64,000 bases of DNA from Frigoribacterium sp. PhB24. Its GTDB lineage: Bacteria; Actinomycetota; Actinomycetes; Actinomycetales; Microbacteriaceae. This document shows, piece by piece, positions 33,281-43,670 of the stretch (the first letter of the stretch is position 1; each line of letters opens with the position of its first letter). A model generated the notes under the pieces. It had not been told where the DNA came from. It was given only the letters and a program-made list of their open reading frames with translations, and did no database searches. A program made the position numbers and the translations under genes. Location of the stretch: NCBI RefSeq assembly GCF_003755185.1, contig NZ_RKIC01000016.1, positions 113,453-177,452 on the forward strand, read 5' to 3'.

Positions 33281-34351
33281 ATGACGGCGATCGACACCTC
33301 CCCGACGACCACGGCCACGGCACCCGGCACGCCCCTGACGGGCACCGCGCTCGCGACGCCGCCGACGGCCGAGCTGCACCTGCACGTCGAGGGCACGCTC
33401 GAACCCGAGCTCGTCTTCGCCCTCGCCGACCGCAACGACGTCGACCTGCCCTTCGCCTCGGTCGACGAGCTGCGCGCCGCGTACTCGTTCGGTTCGCTGC
33501 AAGAGTTCCTCGACCTGTACTACGCGTGCACGGCCGTGCTGCAGACCGCACAGGACTTCCGCGACCTCGCCTGGGCCTACCTCGAACGGGCCCACGCCCA
33601 AGGGCTGCGACACGTCGAGATGTTCTTCGATCCCCAGGCGCACACCTCGCGCGACGTCGACGTCGACGAGGTCGTGGACGGGCTCACGCAGGCGCTCCGT
33701 GAGGCGCGCGAGCGGTACGGCATCACGGGCGGTCTCATCCTGTGCTTCCTGCGACACCTGCCGGTGGGCGACGCGGCCGCGACCCTCGAGTCCGTCGCGC
33801 ACCGCGCCTCCGACCTGCTCGGGGTGGGGCTCGACTCCTCCGAGGTGGGGTTCCCGCCGGCCGCGTTCGCCCGTGTCTTCGACCGTGCCCGCGCCCTCGG
33901 GTTGCACGTCGTCGCCCACGCCGGTGAAGAAGGGCCGCCGTCGTACGTCTCCGACGCCCTCGACCTGCTGCACGTCGAACGAGTCGACCACGGGGTGCGC
34001 AGCCTCGAGGACGACGCGCTCGTCGCCCGCCTCGTCGCCGACCGGGTGCCGCTCACCGTGTGCCCCCTGTCGAACCTGCGGCTCGCCGTGGTGTCCGACC
34101 TGGCCGAGCACCCGCTGCCCCGCATGCTCGAGGCCGGGCTGCTCGTCACGGTCAACAGCGACGACCCCGCCTACTTCGGTGGCTACGTGGGCGACAACTA
34201 CCAGGCCCTGCGCGACGAGCTCGGTCTCGACGACGACGCGCTCGCCCTGCTGGCGACGAACTCCGTCGAGGCGTCGTTCGCCGACGCGGGCCGCAAGGCC
34301 GAACTGACCGCCGAGGTGCGGGCCTGGCGCGAGGCGCGTCGCGCGGCCTGA
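33281..34351 (+). CDS. Adenosine/adenine deaminase family protein, probably adenine deaminase
   Basis: 356 residues. Metal site HLHVEGTLEPELVFALADRNDV, VAHAGEEGPPSYVSDALDLL with the catalytic Glu, RVDHGVRS, and metal Asp in TVNSDDPAYFGGYVGDNY. HAGEEGPP and DDPAYFGGY are characteristic of the yeast Aah1-like adenine deaminase branch rather than adenosine deaminase, so deamination of adenine to hypoxanthine is likely. Purine salvage, cytoplasmic. Single gene, convergent with the M23 peptidase. Confidence 0.88.
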   Translation: MTAIDTSPTTTATAPGTPLTGTALATPPTAELHLHVEGTLEPELVFALADRNDVDLPFASVDELRAAYSFGSLQEFLDLYYACTAVLQTAQDFRDLAWAYLERAHAQGLRHVEMFFDPQAHTSRDVDVDEVVDGLTQALREARERYGITGGLILCFLRHLPVGDAAATLESVAHRASDLLGVGLDSSEVGFPPAAFARVFDRARALGLHVVAHAGEEGPPSYVSDALDLLHVERVDHGVRSLEDDALVARLVADRVPLTVCPLSNLRLAVVSDLAEHPLPRMLEAGLLVTVNSDDPAYFGGYVGDNYQALRDELGLDDDALALLATNSVEASFADAGRKAELTAEVRAWREARRAA

Positions 34352-34396
34352 GACACGGGCCGCCCCGCCACCGCACGGCCGGACCCGACAGGACGG

Positions 34397-35482
<1,086 letters not shown>

Positions 35483-35775
35483 GAGCGCTTCCCGGAACGG
35501 ACGGCGCTAGGACTCACGGTTCTCCTCGGCTGGGCGGACCGACCCACTCTACGATCCGAGCCGCCCGCTGGCCAGGGGTGGAGGCGATCTTTCATGAGCT
35601 GCACCCTTCGGGTCGACCGGCACCGCGCCTCCTGACCGGGGGCGCTCACCGTGATGCGGGCGACGTTATCCACCACGAGAGGCGCCGGTCACACCCAGAA
35701 CGCGGCACAACGGGGCCTCGGTCACCCCACCTCGCGGGGGTTCCGTCCGGTCGCCGGCGCCCCTAGCCTCGGGCC
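35483..35775. other. Divergent intergenic region
   Basis: 293 bases between the M23 and PLDc_N genes. It contains a CCGCGCCTCC copy at 35623 and a single DnaA-like TTATCCACC at 35666. No gene or clear promoter pair seen. Confidence 0.5.
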
Positions 35776-36162
35776 GTGACCTTCGTACTGGCTGCCCTGC
35801 CCCTGCTGGTGATCGTGGGTGCGCTCGTCGACATCGTCACGCGCCCCGAGGGCGACGTACGCCACCTGCCCAAGGGCCTGTGGATCATGATCGTGCTGTT
35901 CCTGCCGCTGATCGGCAGCATCGTCTGGTTCGCCGCCGGTCGTGAGTACGGTCGCCGCGTCGAGCAGATCGGTCCGCGCGACCAGAGCCGGTACCACGAG
36001 GCCGCCGCCCGCACGCTCGACCACCGCGTGCGCAGCACCGAGCAGCAGCTCGCCGACCTCGACCGCGAGACCGAGCACTACGAGCGGCTCGCCCGCCTGG
36101 CGAAGCTCGAGGCCGAGGTCGAGAGACGCCGGTCGACGGCCGGCGACGACGTCCCCGCCTGA
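35776..36162 (+). CDS. PLD nuclease N-terminal domain membrane protein
   Basis: 128 residues. Two hydrophobic segments (FVLAALPLLVIVGALVDIV and WIMIVLFLPLIGSIVWFAAG) with the intervening PEGDVRHLPKGL form the PLDc_N domain found at the start of cardiolipin synthases but here on its own. The last 70 residues form a charged, probably coiled-coil tail (RSTEQQLADLDRETEHYERLARLAKLEAEVERR). GTG start. Common small protein of actinobacteria, function unknown. Confidence 0.82.
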   Translation: MTFVLAALPLLVIVGALVDIVTRPEGDVRHLPKGLWIMIVLFLPLIGSIVWFAAGREYGRRVEQIGPRDQSRYHEAAARTLDHRVRSTEQQLADLDRETEHYERLARLAKLEAEVERRRSTAGDDVPA

Positions 36163-36221
36163 CCGGCACCGCGCCTCCCGGCCGCCCGGCCCGGCACACG
36201 GAAGCGGGCGAGTCCAGGCGG

Positions 36222-36245
36222 GGCGGGCGTCCGGAGACGCCCGCC
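36222..36245. terminator. Bidirectional terminator
   Basis: GGCGGGCGTC and GACGCCCGCC form a perfect 10-bp stem with a 4-base loop between convergent genes (PLDc_N protein and alpha-glucosidase). Confidence 0.8.
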
Positions 36246-36284
36246 ACCGACGAACCCGCCCGCCCGGCGTTCAGGGCACAGGAC

Positions 36285-37976
36285 TCAGCCGCGCAGCCAG
36301 GCCGCCGTCTCGCCCGGCAGCCGCCCGGCGTCCGAGAGCGGCCCGCTCGCCACGAGCACCTCGCCCGAGCCCAGCCCGAGCGTGGCCAGGTCGACCGGCT
36401 CGGTGCCGAACACACAGACCACGTGCCACCCGCCGGGCCGCACGACGTGCAAGACGTCGTCACGGCCGTCGACCGGCAGCCACTCGAGCGTCTCGTCGGT
36501 CTGCAGGTGACGGCGTGCGGCGAGGGCCGTGCGGTACAGGGCGAGCGTCGACGTCGCGTCGGCCTCCTCGGCCTCGACGGAGTACTCGCCGAACCAGCCC
36601 GGCTGCGGCAGGTGGGCGTCGCCCGCGCCGAAGCCGAACGACGAGCCCGAACGGGTCCAGGGCAGCGGCACGCGGCAGCCGTCGCGGCCGATGTCGACGC
36701 CGGGGTTGCGGAAGAACGAGGGGTCCTGGCGCTCGTCCGCGGGGATGTCCGCGACCTCGGGCAGGCCGAGCTCCTCACCCTGGTAGACGTAGGCCGAACC
36801 GGGCAGACCGAGCATGAACAGCGACGCCGCACGCGCCCGGCGCAGGCCGGTCTCGACGTCGACCTCGGGCGAGGTGCCGCCCGACAACAGCCACTCGGCG
36901 CCCTGCTTGACCTCACGGCCGTCGAGGGCGGGCAGGCCGTACCGGGTCGCGTGGCGGACGACGTCGTGGTTCGAGAACACCCACGTGGTCGACGAGCCCG
37001 ACGTCTCGGCGGCGTCGAGGTTGTAGGTGATGATGTCGTGGAACTGCGTGGCGTCGAAGTCGGCCTCGAGCAGGTCGAAGTTGAACGCCTGGCCCAGGCC
37101 CTCGGCGCTGGCGTACCGGGCACGACGCGACGGCTCGACCCAGGCCTCGGCCACGGCGATGCGCGGCGGGTCGTACTCGTCGAACACCTCGCGCCACGTG
37201 GCGTAGATCTCGTGCACCTCGTCGCGGTCCCACAGCGGGTGGTCGCCGTCGGCCTTGGGCAGCGCGTCGAGCTCGGCCTTGGACGGCAGCACCTCGGGCA
37301 GACTCTTGGCCAGCCCGTGGGCGACGTCGACGCGGAAGCCGTCGACCCCGCGGTCCGACCAGAACCGCAGCGTCGTCAAGAAGTCCTCACGTACCTCCGG
37401 GTTGTCCCAGTCCCAGTCGGGCTGCTCGCTCGCGAACGAGTGCAGGTACCACTGGCCGTCGGCGACGCGGGTCCAGGCCGGGCCGCCGAAGATCGAGGTC
37501 CAGTCCGAGGGCGGCAACTCGCCGTGCTCGCCGAGGCCGTCACGGAAGACGTACCGCGCCCGGGCGGGTGACCCGGCGGGGGCGGCCAGCGCCTCCTGGA
37601 ACCAGACGTGCCGGTCGGACGAGTGGTTCGGCACGAGGTCGGCGATCACCCGGATGCCGGCCGTGTGCAGCGCGTCGATCATCTCGTCGAACTGGGCCAG
37701 CGTGCCGATTTTGGGGTCGACGTCGCGGTAGTCGTCGACGTCGTAGCCGCCGTCGGCGAGCGCGGACGGGTAGAACGGGCTGAGCCAGACCGCGTCCACG
37801 CCGAGTTGCCGCAGGTACGGCACCTTGGCGGTGATGCCCGGCAGGTCGCCGATGCCGTCGCCGTTCGAGTCGGCGAAGCTGCGGGGGTAGATCTGGTACA
37901 CCGCGGCCTGGCGCCACCAGGTCGGGTCGTCGGTCAGCAGCTCGGTCGAGGGTGCGGTGCGGAGCGTGTCGGTCAT
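36285..37976 (-). CDS. GH13 alpha-glucosidase (oligo-1,6-glucosidase type)
   Basis: 563 residues. The four GH13 regions are visible: DLVPNHSSD, GFRVDVAH with the nucleophile Asp, AEAWVEP with the acid/base Glu, and FSNHDVVR. The QIYPRSFADSNGDGIGDLPGI opening is typical of GH13 alpha-glucosidases releasing glucose from maltose, isomaltose or sucrose. No signal peptide, so it acts on imported sugar. It is the last gene downstream of an ABC importer, with a divergent ROK regulator at the far end. Confidence 0.93.
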   Translation of the reverse strand: MTDTLRTAPSTELLTDDPTWWRQAAVYQIYPRSFADSNGDGIGDLPGITAKVPYLRQLGVDAVWLSPFYPSALADGGYDVDDYRDVDPKIGTLAQFDEMIDALHTAGIRVIADLVPNHSSDRHVWFQEALAAPAGSPARARYVFRDGLGEHGELPPSDWTSIFGGPAWTRVADGQWYLHSFASEQPDWDWDNPEVREDFLTTLRFWSDRGVDGFRVDVAHGLAKSLPEVLPSKAELDALPKADGDHPLWDRDEVHEIYATWREVFDEYDPPRIAVAEAWVEPSRRARYASAEGLGQAFNFDLLEADFDATQFHDIITYNLDAAETSGSSTTWVFSNHDVVRHATRYGLPALDGREVKQGAEWLLSGGTSPEVDVETGLRRARAASLFMLGLPGSAYVYQGEELGLPEVADIPADERQDPSFFRNPGVDIGRDGCRVPLPWTRSGSSFGFGAGDAHLPQPGWFGEYSVEAEEADATSTLALYRTALAARRHLQTDETLEWLPVDGRDDVLHVVRPGGWHVVCVFGTEPVDLATLGLGSGEVLVASGPLSDAGRLPGETAAWLRG

Positions 37977-38058
37977 CGTGGAGCGGGGTCCTCTCGGTGG
38001 TGGTGGTGGTGGGTCGTCTCGGAGGTCAGGAGGCGCGGGTCGCGCCCCCGACGGCCGC

Positions 38059-38985
38059 CTACTTGATCGCGCCCTGCGTCACGCCCGCCATCACCCAGCG
38101 TTGGGTGAAGAGGTAGACGACGATCGCGGGGGCCATGGCCATGAGGTACGAGGCGAAGGCGACGTTGTAGTTGTTGCTGAACTGGGTCTGGAAGATCTGC
38201 TGCAGCACGGGCAGCGTCTGCAGCGACGGGTCGGCGGTGATCAGCGAGGGCATCGCGAAGTCGTTCCACGAGGCCAGGAAGGCGAAGATGCCGACCGTGG
38301 CGCTCATCGGGGCGAGCAGCGGGAACACCAGGCGCCAGAACACCTGCCACGTGGTGGCGCCGTCGAGCCGCGCGCTCTCTTCGAGCTCTTCGGGCAGCGA
38401 TCGCAGGAACGCCGTGAACAACAGGATCGAGAACGACAACTGGAACATGACGTGCAGCAGGGCGACGCCGACGGGGTTGTCGAGGCCGACGATGCCGGTC
38501 AGCTTGATCTGCGACAGGGCGACCACCGGGAACGGCAGGAACATCGCGGCGAGCAGGTAGAAGAACGACCAGCGGAAGAGCTTGCGGTCCCAGTTGCGCG
38601 AGATCGCGTACGACGCCATCGAGGCGAGCACCACCGTGCCGACGACGGTCGCGGCCGTGACGAGGGTCGAGATGCCGAACGCCCGCGGGAAGTCGGTCAG
38701 CTGCCAGGCGGCCGCGAAGTTCGAGAAGTCGACCGGCGCCGGCAGGCTGAACGCGTTGCCGTCGACGGCCTGGGCCGTCGTCTTGAGCGACATCGTGATG
38801 GTCACGTAGATCGGGATCAGCACGGTGATCGTGCCGAGCACGAGCAGCGCGGTGACGAGCCGGTTCGGTCGTTCCTGGCCGACGCGACCACGTCGACGAC
38901 GGGTGACGGCGTCGGCGTCGCGACCCGCGCCTCCCGGGGTGGGTGCCGCCGAGGCGGCGGGGGTGACGAGTGCGGTGTTCGCCAT
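38059..38985 (-). CDS. Carbohydrate ABC transporter permease (MalG type)
   Basis: 308 residues with six membrane segments and the cytoplasmic EAA loop EELEESARLDGATTWQVFWRLVFPLLAPMSATV that docks the ATPase. N-terminal LVTALLVLGTITVLIPIYVTITMSLKTT is typical of MalG/LacG. It abuts the partner permease gene (stop and start share one base). No ATPase gene is nearby, so a shared MsiK-type ATPase is probable. Confidence 0.93.
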   Translation of the reverse strand: MANTALVTPAASAAPTPGGAGRDADAVTRRRRGRVGQERPNRLVTALLVLGTITVLIPIYVTITMSLKTTAQAVDGNAFSLPAPVDFSNFAAAWQLTDFPRAFGISTLVTAATVVGTVVLASMASYAISRNWDRKLFRWSFFYLLAAMFLPFPVVALSQIKLTGIVGLDNPVGVALLHVMFQLSFSILLFTAFLRSLPEELEESARLDGATTWQVFWRLVFPLLAPMSATVGIFAFLASWNDFAMPSLITADPSLQTLPVLQQIFQTQFSNNYNVAFASYLMAMAPAIVVYLFTQRWVMAGVTQGAIK

Positions 38986-40001
38986 CAGACGGCCGCCTTT
39001 CCGCGGGTGATCCGGAGTTGGACGAGGGCGATCGCGACGGCGATCGCGAAGAAGATGGTCGCGTTGGCCATCTGGTAGGCGTAGTCGCCGCCGGTGAAGC
39101 CGGTGAAGATCGTCATCGCGATGCTGCGGGTCGACGTGCCCGGGCCGCCGTTCGTCAGGCCGACGATGATGTCGTACGAGTTCAGGAAGTTCTTGAACCC
39201 GATGATCGTGTTAATGACGACGTAGCCCGCGACGAGCGGCAGCGTGATCGAGCGCAGCTGCTTCCAGCCCGAGGCGCCGTCGAGGCTGCTCGCCTCGTAC
39301 ACCTCGCCGGGGATCGCCAGCAGGCCCGCGATGTAGATCAGCAGCGTGCTCGGGATCGCCTGCCACGCGGTCACGACGACGATGCCGATCCAGGCGGTGT
39401 CGGCGTTCGCCAGGATGCTGTCCTGCAGTCCGGGGATGCCGAGCGAGGCGCCGAGGGCCGGCAGCGAGTTCGAGAAGAGGAACTGGAAGACGAACGCGAT
39501 GATGATGCCCGAGATGACCATCGGGATGACGAACACGGCTCGCAGCGCCGTCTTGGCCTTGATCTGCGAGGTCAGGCCGATCGCGAGCAGCAGCGCGACG
39601 ACGTTCACGGCGATCACCGTGACGAGCGCGAAGCCCATCGTGAAGCCGTACGAGCCGAGGATCGCCGGGTCGGTCGCCATCGCGAGGTAGTTCGTGACGC
39701 CCACCATGTCGAACTCGCCGAACCCGATCGAGTTCGTGAAGCTGTAGAACACGCCCATCACGGCCGGCAGGGTGATCGCCAGCGAGAACAGGACGAGCGT
39801 CGGCACGAGGAAGAAGTAGAAGACCGGGTCGACGCGCTTGCCGCGACGCCGGGGGTTGCCGGTCGTGCTGCCGCTGAGCGAGGTGCGGGCGCCTCGCTCG
39901 ACCCTGGGGGTGGTGGTCGTGGCCATCGGGTCTCCTTCGACTCGGGCGGTGGTCGGGGCGGCCGGGCCCGCGGTGCGGGCCGCGCCGTCGGTCGCGCTCA
40001 T
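38985..40001 (-). CDS. Carbohydrate ABC transporter permease (MalF type)
   Basis: 338 residues, six membrane segments (FYFFLVPTLVLFSLAITLPAVMGVFYSFTNS at the start) and EAA loop GEVYEASSLDGASGWKQLRSITLPLVAGYVV. It pairs with the MalG-type permease. It overlaps the binding-protein stop by 4 bases. Substrate probably an alpha-glucoside, from the adjacent GH13 gene. Confidence 0.93.
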   Translation of the reverse strand: MSATDGAARTAGPAAPTTARVEGDPMATTTTPRVERGARTSLSGSTTGNPRRRGKRVDPVFYFFLVPTLVLFSLAITLPAVMGVFYSFTNSIGFGEFDMVGVTNYLAMATDPAILGSYGFTMGFALVTVIAVNVVALLLAIGLTSQIKAKTALRAVFVIPMVISGIIIAFVFQFLFSNSLPALGASLGIPGLQDSILANADTAWIGIVVVTAWQAIPSTLLIYIAGLLAIPGEVYEASSLDGASGWKQLRSITLPLVAGYVVINTIIGFKNFLNSYDIIVGLTNGGPGTSTRSIAMTIFTGFTGGDYAYQMANATIFFAIAVAIALVQLRITRGKAAV

Positions 40002-41284
40002 GCGCGGAGCGCCAGGCGACGCCAGTCGGCGTCCATGGTGCGCAGGGTGCCTTCGGCGCTCGCACCCGTGACGATGCCCTGCACGTAGTTCTCGGCGGGG
40101 ATCGTCAGCGGGATCGCCTTCGAGGCGCCCTGGTAGAACCGCGCCTCGTCGTAGTAGCTCTGCATGCCGACGATGCGCTCGTCGGTCACGGCGGGGGCCG
40201 AGGTCGTGGTGCCGAACGCCAGGAAGTCACGGTTGTACGCGTCGTGGATCTCGGGCTGCATCAGGTAGGTGAGGAACTCGCGGGCGGCCTCCTGCTTGCG
40301 CGACTGCTGGGGCACCCAGAGGGCGAGGTCGAGGTTGACCCGCACCTTGCGGTCGTCGGGGTCGTCGGTCATCGGCAGGGGGAACGTGCCGATCTTGGCC
40401 TCGGGGTTGGCCTTGGTGATCTCGCCGAGCGCCCACGGGCCCTGCATGAGCATCGCGGCCTCGCCCTGCGCCATCGCGAGGTTGCCGTCGCCGTAACCCC
40501 GGCTGTTGCGGTTCGCGTTCGACAGCCCGGCGAGCTGCACCATGCGCTCGACCGGCTCGCGGAAGTCCTTCTCGAACGAGACCGAGCCGCCCTGGCCGAC
40601 GCTCGTGCCCTCGGCGTTCATCTTCTCGTAGAAGGCCGCGACGTCGAGCATGCCGCCGGTCGTGTAGTCGAACAGGCCCTGTGCGACGGTCCACGGCTCG
40701 CGGAAGGTGCTGTAGATCGGCGTGACGCCGGCCGCGGTGAAGGTGTCGCAGGCCGCGAGGAACTCGTCCCACGTGGTCGGCACCTCGACCCCGAGGTCGG
40801 CGAAGATCCGCTGGTCGTAGATGACCGACGCCGCGGTGATCGAGTACGGCAGCACGCTCGTGCGGCCGGGGTAGGTCGCGTACTGGTCGACGAGGCTCTG
40901 CACCTCGGGCCGGATCGTCGACGCCTCGGGCAGGTCGCCGAGGTCGCTCAGGGCGCCGCGCTCCATGAAGCGGGCCATCTCGAGGTTGTAGGTGAAGGCC
41001 GCGACGTCGGGCGGGTTGCCTCGGACGAAGCCGGCCGAGATGCCCGAGGTGGAGTCGTGGATCACCCGGATCGCCGACTGCGACTCGTTGAACCTCGAGA
41101 CCAGGTCGGAGAAGTAGGGGATCGCCTCGGGCTTGGTCGCGTAGAACGTGATCTCGGCGCGCCCACGGGTGGAACCGGTCGGAGCGCAACCGGCCAGCAT
41201 CAGGGCCGCACCGGCGGCACCGATCCCGCCGAGGAGGGCGCGTCGGCTGAGGCCGGCGCCAGAGGGCAGTGGGGGTGTGGGCAC
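39998..41284 (-). CDS. Carbohydrate ABC transporter substrate-binding lipoprotein
   Basis: 428 residues, GTG start with GGGAG upstream. The signal contains SRRALLGGIGAAGAALMLAGCAP: a twin-arginine-like SRR start and a lipobox LAGC. The rest is a family-1 solute-binding fold (ITFYATKPEAIPYFSDLVSRFNESQ, PPDVAAFTYNLEMARFMERGALSDL, VLPYSITAASVIYDQRIFADLGVEVPTTWDEFLAACDTF, EAAMLMQGPWALGEI). First gene of the importer-glucosidase operon. Confidence 0.92.
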   Translation of the reverse strand: MPTPPLPSGAGLSRRALLGGIGAAGAALMLAGCAPTGSTRGRAEITFYATKPEAIPYFSDLVSRFNESQSAIRVIHDSTSGISAGFVRGNPPDVAAFTYNLEMARFMERGALSDLGDLPEASTIRPEVQSLVDQYATYPGRTSVLPYSITAASVIYDQRIFADLGVEVPTTWDEFLAACDTFTAAGVTPIYSTFREPWTVAQGLFDYTTGGMLDVAAFYEKMNAEGTSVGQGGSVSFEKDFREPVERMVQLAGLSNANRNSRGYGDGNLAMAQGEAAMLMQGPWALGEITKANPEAKIGTFPLPMTDDPDDRKVRVNLDLALWVPQQSRKQEAAREFLTYLMQPEIHDAYNRDFLAFGTTTSAPAVTDERIVGMQSYYDEARFYQGASKAIPLTIPAENYVQGIVTGASAEGTLRTMDADWRRLALRA

Positions 41285-41331
41285 GTCGTCGTCTCCCGGG
41301 TCGCGACCCCGACGACAGCGTCGGGACCGAG

Positions 41332-41365
41332 TTGATCTGGTGTGTAGATTTAGACCCTAGATCAA
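41332..41365. promoter_or_regulatory. Operator/promoter of the divergent ROK and importer genes
   Basis: TTGATCT (41332-41338) and AGATCAA (41359-41365) are exact inverted arms around an AT-richer core with further AGAT repeats (TAGATTTAGA). It lies between the divergent binding-protein gene and ROK gene, the usual site for an autoregulating sugar repressor. Confidence 0.65.
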
Positions 41366-41445
41366 TTCGGCGCGTGGCACCATGGGTCGTCGACGAAAAG
41401 ATCCGCCGTGTCGTGAGGCACCGGCCACAGCACGAGGAGGCGCGG

Positions 41446-42699
41446 GTGGCGCTGAGCACCGGGGTGTCGTCGCCGAGCCTGCTGCGACGTATGAACGCGG
41501 CCGAGGTGCTGAGGCACGCGTGGTCCGTCGACGCCGTCACGGCCAGCGACCTGATCGCCCTGACCGGGCTGACCCGGTCGACCGTGATCGGGGTCTGCGA
41601 CGACCTCATCGACCACGGCTGGATGGTGTCGCTCGCCGACGCCCGCTCGACCGGCGAGTACCGGAAGGGCCGCCCGGCGCGGCGGTACGCCCTGGCCCGC
41701 TCGGCCGGGCACGTCGTCGGCGTCGACGCCGGCCGCCACCACCTCACGGCCGTCGTCGCCGACCTGCGCGGCGACGTCGTGGCCCGCGTCGCGCGACGCA
41801 TCGACCCGGACGGCACCGCCGCGGCCCGCCGACGCACGGTCGCCCGACTCGTCGACGACGTCCTGGCCGAGGCCGGGCTGGCCGACCCCGACGTCCTGGC
41901 GATCGCCCTCGGGGTGCCCGCCCCCACCGACGCCGAGGGCCGTTCGCCGGTCGAGGTCGGCGCCGACTTCTGGGTGCTGATGAACCCCGACTACACCGGC
42001 CTGTTCGCCGAGCGCGGCTGGGCCGTCGTCGTCGAGAACGACGCCAACCTGGCGGCCGTCGCCGAGGCGGCGGCCGCGTCGCACGCCGACCGCGAGGCCG
42101 GCGCCGGCGCCACGTCGTTCGTGACCCTGCTGGCGGGCGAGCGGTTCGGCGCCGGGTTCGTGCTCGACGGAGCCCTCGTGCGGGGCAGCCGCGGTGCCGC
42201 GGGCGAGATGCGCCTCCTCGACCTGGTCGAAGGCGTCGGGTCGGCCGACGGCCTCGGTGCCCTGCTGCGCGACTGGGCCCGGGCCGCGAGACAGCTCGGC
42301 ACGGTGCCTGCCGCGTCGCCGCTGCGGGCGATCCCGCTCGACGAGCTCGAGGCCCCCGCGGTTCTGGCCGCCGCCGACGCCGGCGACGCGACCGCCCTGC
42401 GTCTCGTCGAGCGCGCGGCCGAGCGGTTCGGCCGCGTCTGCGCGATGCTCAGCGGCATGCTCGACGTCGATCGCATCGTCGTCGCCGGAGCGGTCGCCCC
42501 CGCGATCGGACTGCTCCTCGAGCGGACGACGCCGTGGCTCAGCCGGTTCACGCACCGGGCCGCACCCGAGGTCGTCGCCTCGACCCTGGGCGACGCGGTG
42601 GTCACCACGGGCGCCGTCGAGCGGGCCCTCGCCCACGTGCGCGGCCACGCACTCGAGCTGACGCTGCCGGGTGCGGCGGACGCGACCCGCGCCTCCTGA
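41446..42699 (+). CDS. ROK family transcriptional regulator
   Basis: 417 residues: N-terminal helix-turn-helix (RRMNAAEVLRHAWSVDAVTASDLIALTGLTRSTVIGVCDDLIDHGWM) and a C-terminal ROK sugar-kinase fold (VVGVDAGRHHLTAVVADLRGDVV, WAVVVENDANLAAVAEAAA, GAGFVLDGALVRGSRGAAGEM). XylR/NagC-like repressors of this kind sense sugar and control neighbouring uptake genes, here the divergent alpha-glucoside importer. Start GTG 41446; the ribosome site GAGGAGG is part of a GGAGGCGCGG motif copy (41436). The last codons (TRAS) come from another copy (42687). Confidence 0.9.
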   Translation: MALSTGVSSPSLLRRMNAAEVLRHAWSVDAVTASDLIALTGLTRSTVIGVCDDLIDHGWMVSLADARSTGEYRKGRPARRYALARSAGHVVGVDAGRHHLTAVVADLRGDVVARVARRIDPDGTAAARRRTVARLVDDVLAEAGLADPDVLAIALGVPAPTDAEGRSPVEVGADFWVLMNPDYTGLFAERGWAVVVENDANLAAVAEAAAASHADREAGAGATSFVTLLAGERFGAGFVLDGALVRGSRGAAGEMRLLDLVEGVGSADGLGALLRDWARAARQLGTVPAASPLRAIPLDELEAPAVLAAADAGDATALRLVERAAERFGRVCAMLSGMLDVDRIVVAGAVAPAIGLLLERTTPWLSRFTHRAAPEVVASTLGDAVVTTGAVERALAHVRGHALELTLPGAADATRAS

Positions 42700-42707
42700 G
42701 GCCCGCT

Positions 42708-42751
<44 letters not shown>

Positions 42752-42755
42752 ACGG

Positions 42756-42823
42756 CGATGAACCCGGTTCCGAACGATGCACCCGGTTGCTTCCGGGTTC
42801 ATCGTTCGAAACCGGGTGCATCG
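42756..42823. repeat. Family-1 palindromic element (68 bp)
   Basis: Two 31-base arms (left starts CGATGAACCCGGTTCCGAAC, right ends CGAAACCGGGTGCATCG) that match as inverted repeats at 28 of 31 positions, with a 6-base loop. Relatives: 57704-57771 and, shortened, 35269-35316. Located between the ROK and glycosyltransferase genes, same strand; it could act as a terminator. Confidence 0.85.
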
Positions 42824-42899
42824 CGACGGCAGGTCCGGGCGGGCAGGGGCGGGTGGGCAGGCGGGTGGGCAGGCGGGCGAGCGCCGCTAGGCTCGCGGG

Positions 42900-43556
42900 A
42901 TGGTCACCGTCGTGCTCCCCTGGCGTCCGCAACCCAGTCGCATCGCGGCGTTCGAGGTCGTCCGCGACTGGTACGCCGAGGCCCTGCCCGAAGCCGACAT
43001 CCGCACGATCGACTCGCCGGACCCGGTCTTCAACCTGGCGCAGTGCCGCAACCTCGGGGTCGCGGCCCTGGCCGACGACGAGGTCGCCGTGATCGGCGAC
43101 GCCGACACCCTGCCGCAACGCGAGCCCCTGCTGGCGGCGATCGAGGCGGCCCGCACGAGCGGCCGGGTGCACCTGCCCTACACCGAGTACCACTGGCTGG
43201 GACGCGACGGCACCGCGCAGGCGGCCGCGGGCACCCCCCTCGAGGAGTGCGACTTCGAGCTCGTGCGCGGGGCCTGCTCGGGGGTCTACGTGACCCGCGC
43301 CTCCTCGTGGCAGGCGCACGGCGGGCAGGACGAGCGCTTCCGCGGCTGGGGCTTCGAGGACGCCGCCTGGTACCTCGCCCACACCACCCTGCTCGGCGAA
43401 CCGCCCCGCCGCCACGAGGGCATGGTGTTCGCCCTGCACCACCAGGCCGAGGTGCGCGAAGGGCCGCAGTACGACGCCAACGCCGCGCTCATGCAGCGGT
43501 ACCGCGACGCATCGGTCGGCGCCGACGCGATGCGCGCGGTCGTCTTCGGGGGGTAG
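42900..43556 (+). CDS. Glycosyltransferase (GT-A, family 2-like)
   Basis: 218 residues, ATG 42900. VTVVLPWRPQPSRIAAFEVVRDWYAEALPEADIRTIDS, NLAQCRNLGVAALADDEVAVIGDADTLP (a DxD-type motif, GDAD), RGACSGVYVTRASSWQAHGGQDERFRGWGFEDAAW (GWGxED acceptor motif of galactosyltransferase-like GT2/GT7 enzymes). Short, with no membrane segment. Probably transfers a sugar in envelope glycan synthesis. TRASS is encoded by a dispersed-motif copy (43295). Confidence 0.82.
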   Translation: MVTVVLPWRPQPSRIAAFEVVRDWYAEALPEADIRTIDSPDPVFNLAQCRNLGVAALADDEVAVIGDADTLPQREPLLAAIEAARTSGRVHLPYTEYHWLGRDGTAQAAAGTPLEECDFELVRGACSGVYVTRASSWQAHGGQDERFRGWGFEDAAWYLAHTTLLGEPPRRHEGMVFALHHQAEVREGPQYDANAALMQRYRDASVGADAMRAVVFGG

Positions 43557-43670
43557 GGCGGCCGGGCCGCCTCAGTCGGCGGGCACCGTGTGCAGCGGGC
43601 CGAGCGCGTGGTCGAGCGGCCCACCCGTCCCGACGGGGGGGCGCGACCGCATCCGGGCGACCGTCGGGCC

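Noticed and set aside
35666..35674. DnaA-box-like TTATCCACC
   Set aside because: A single site with one mismatch and no cluster or origin genes nearby.
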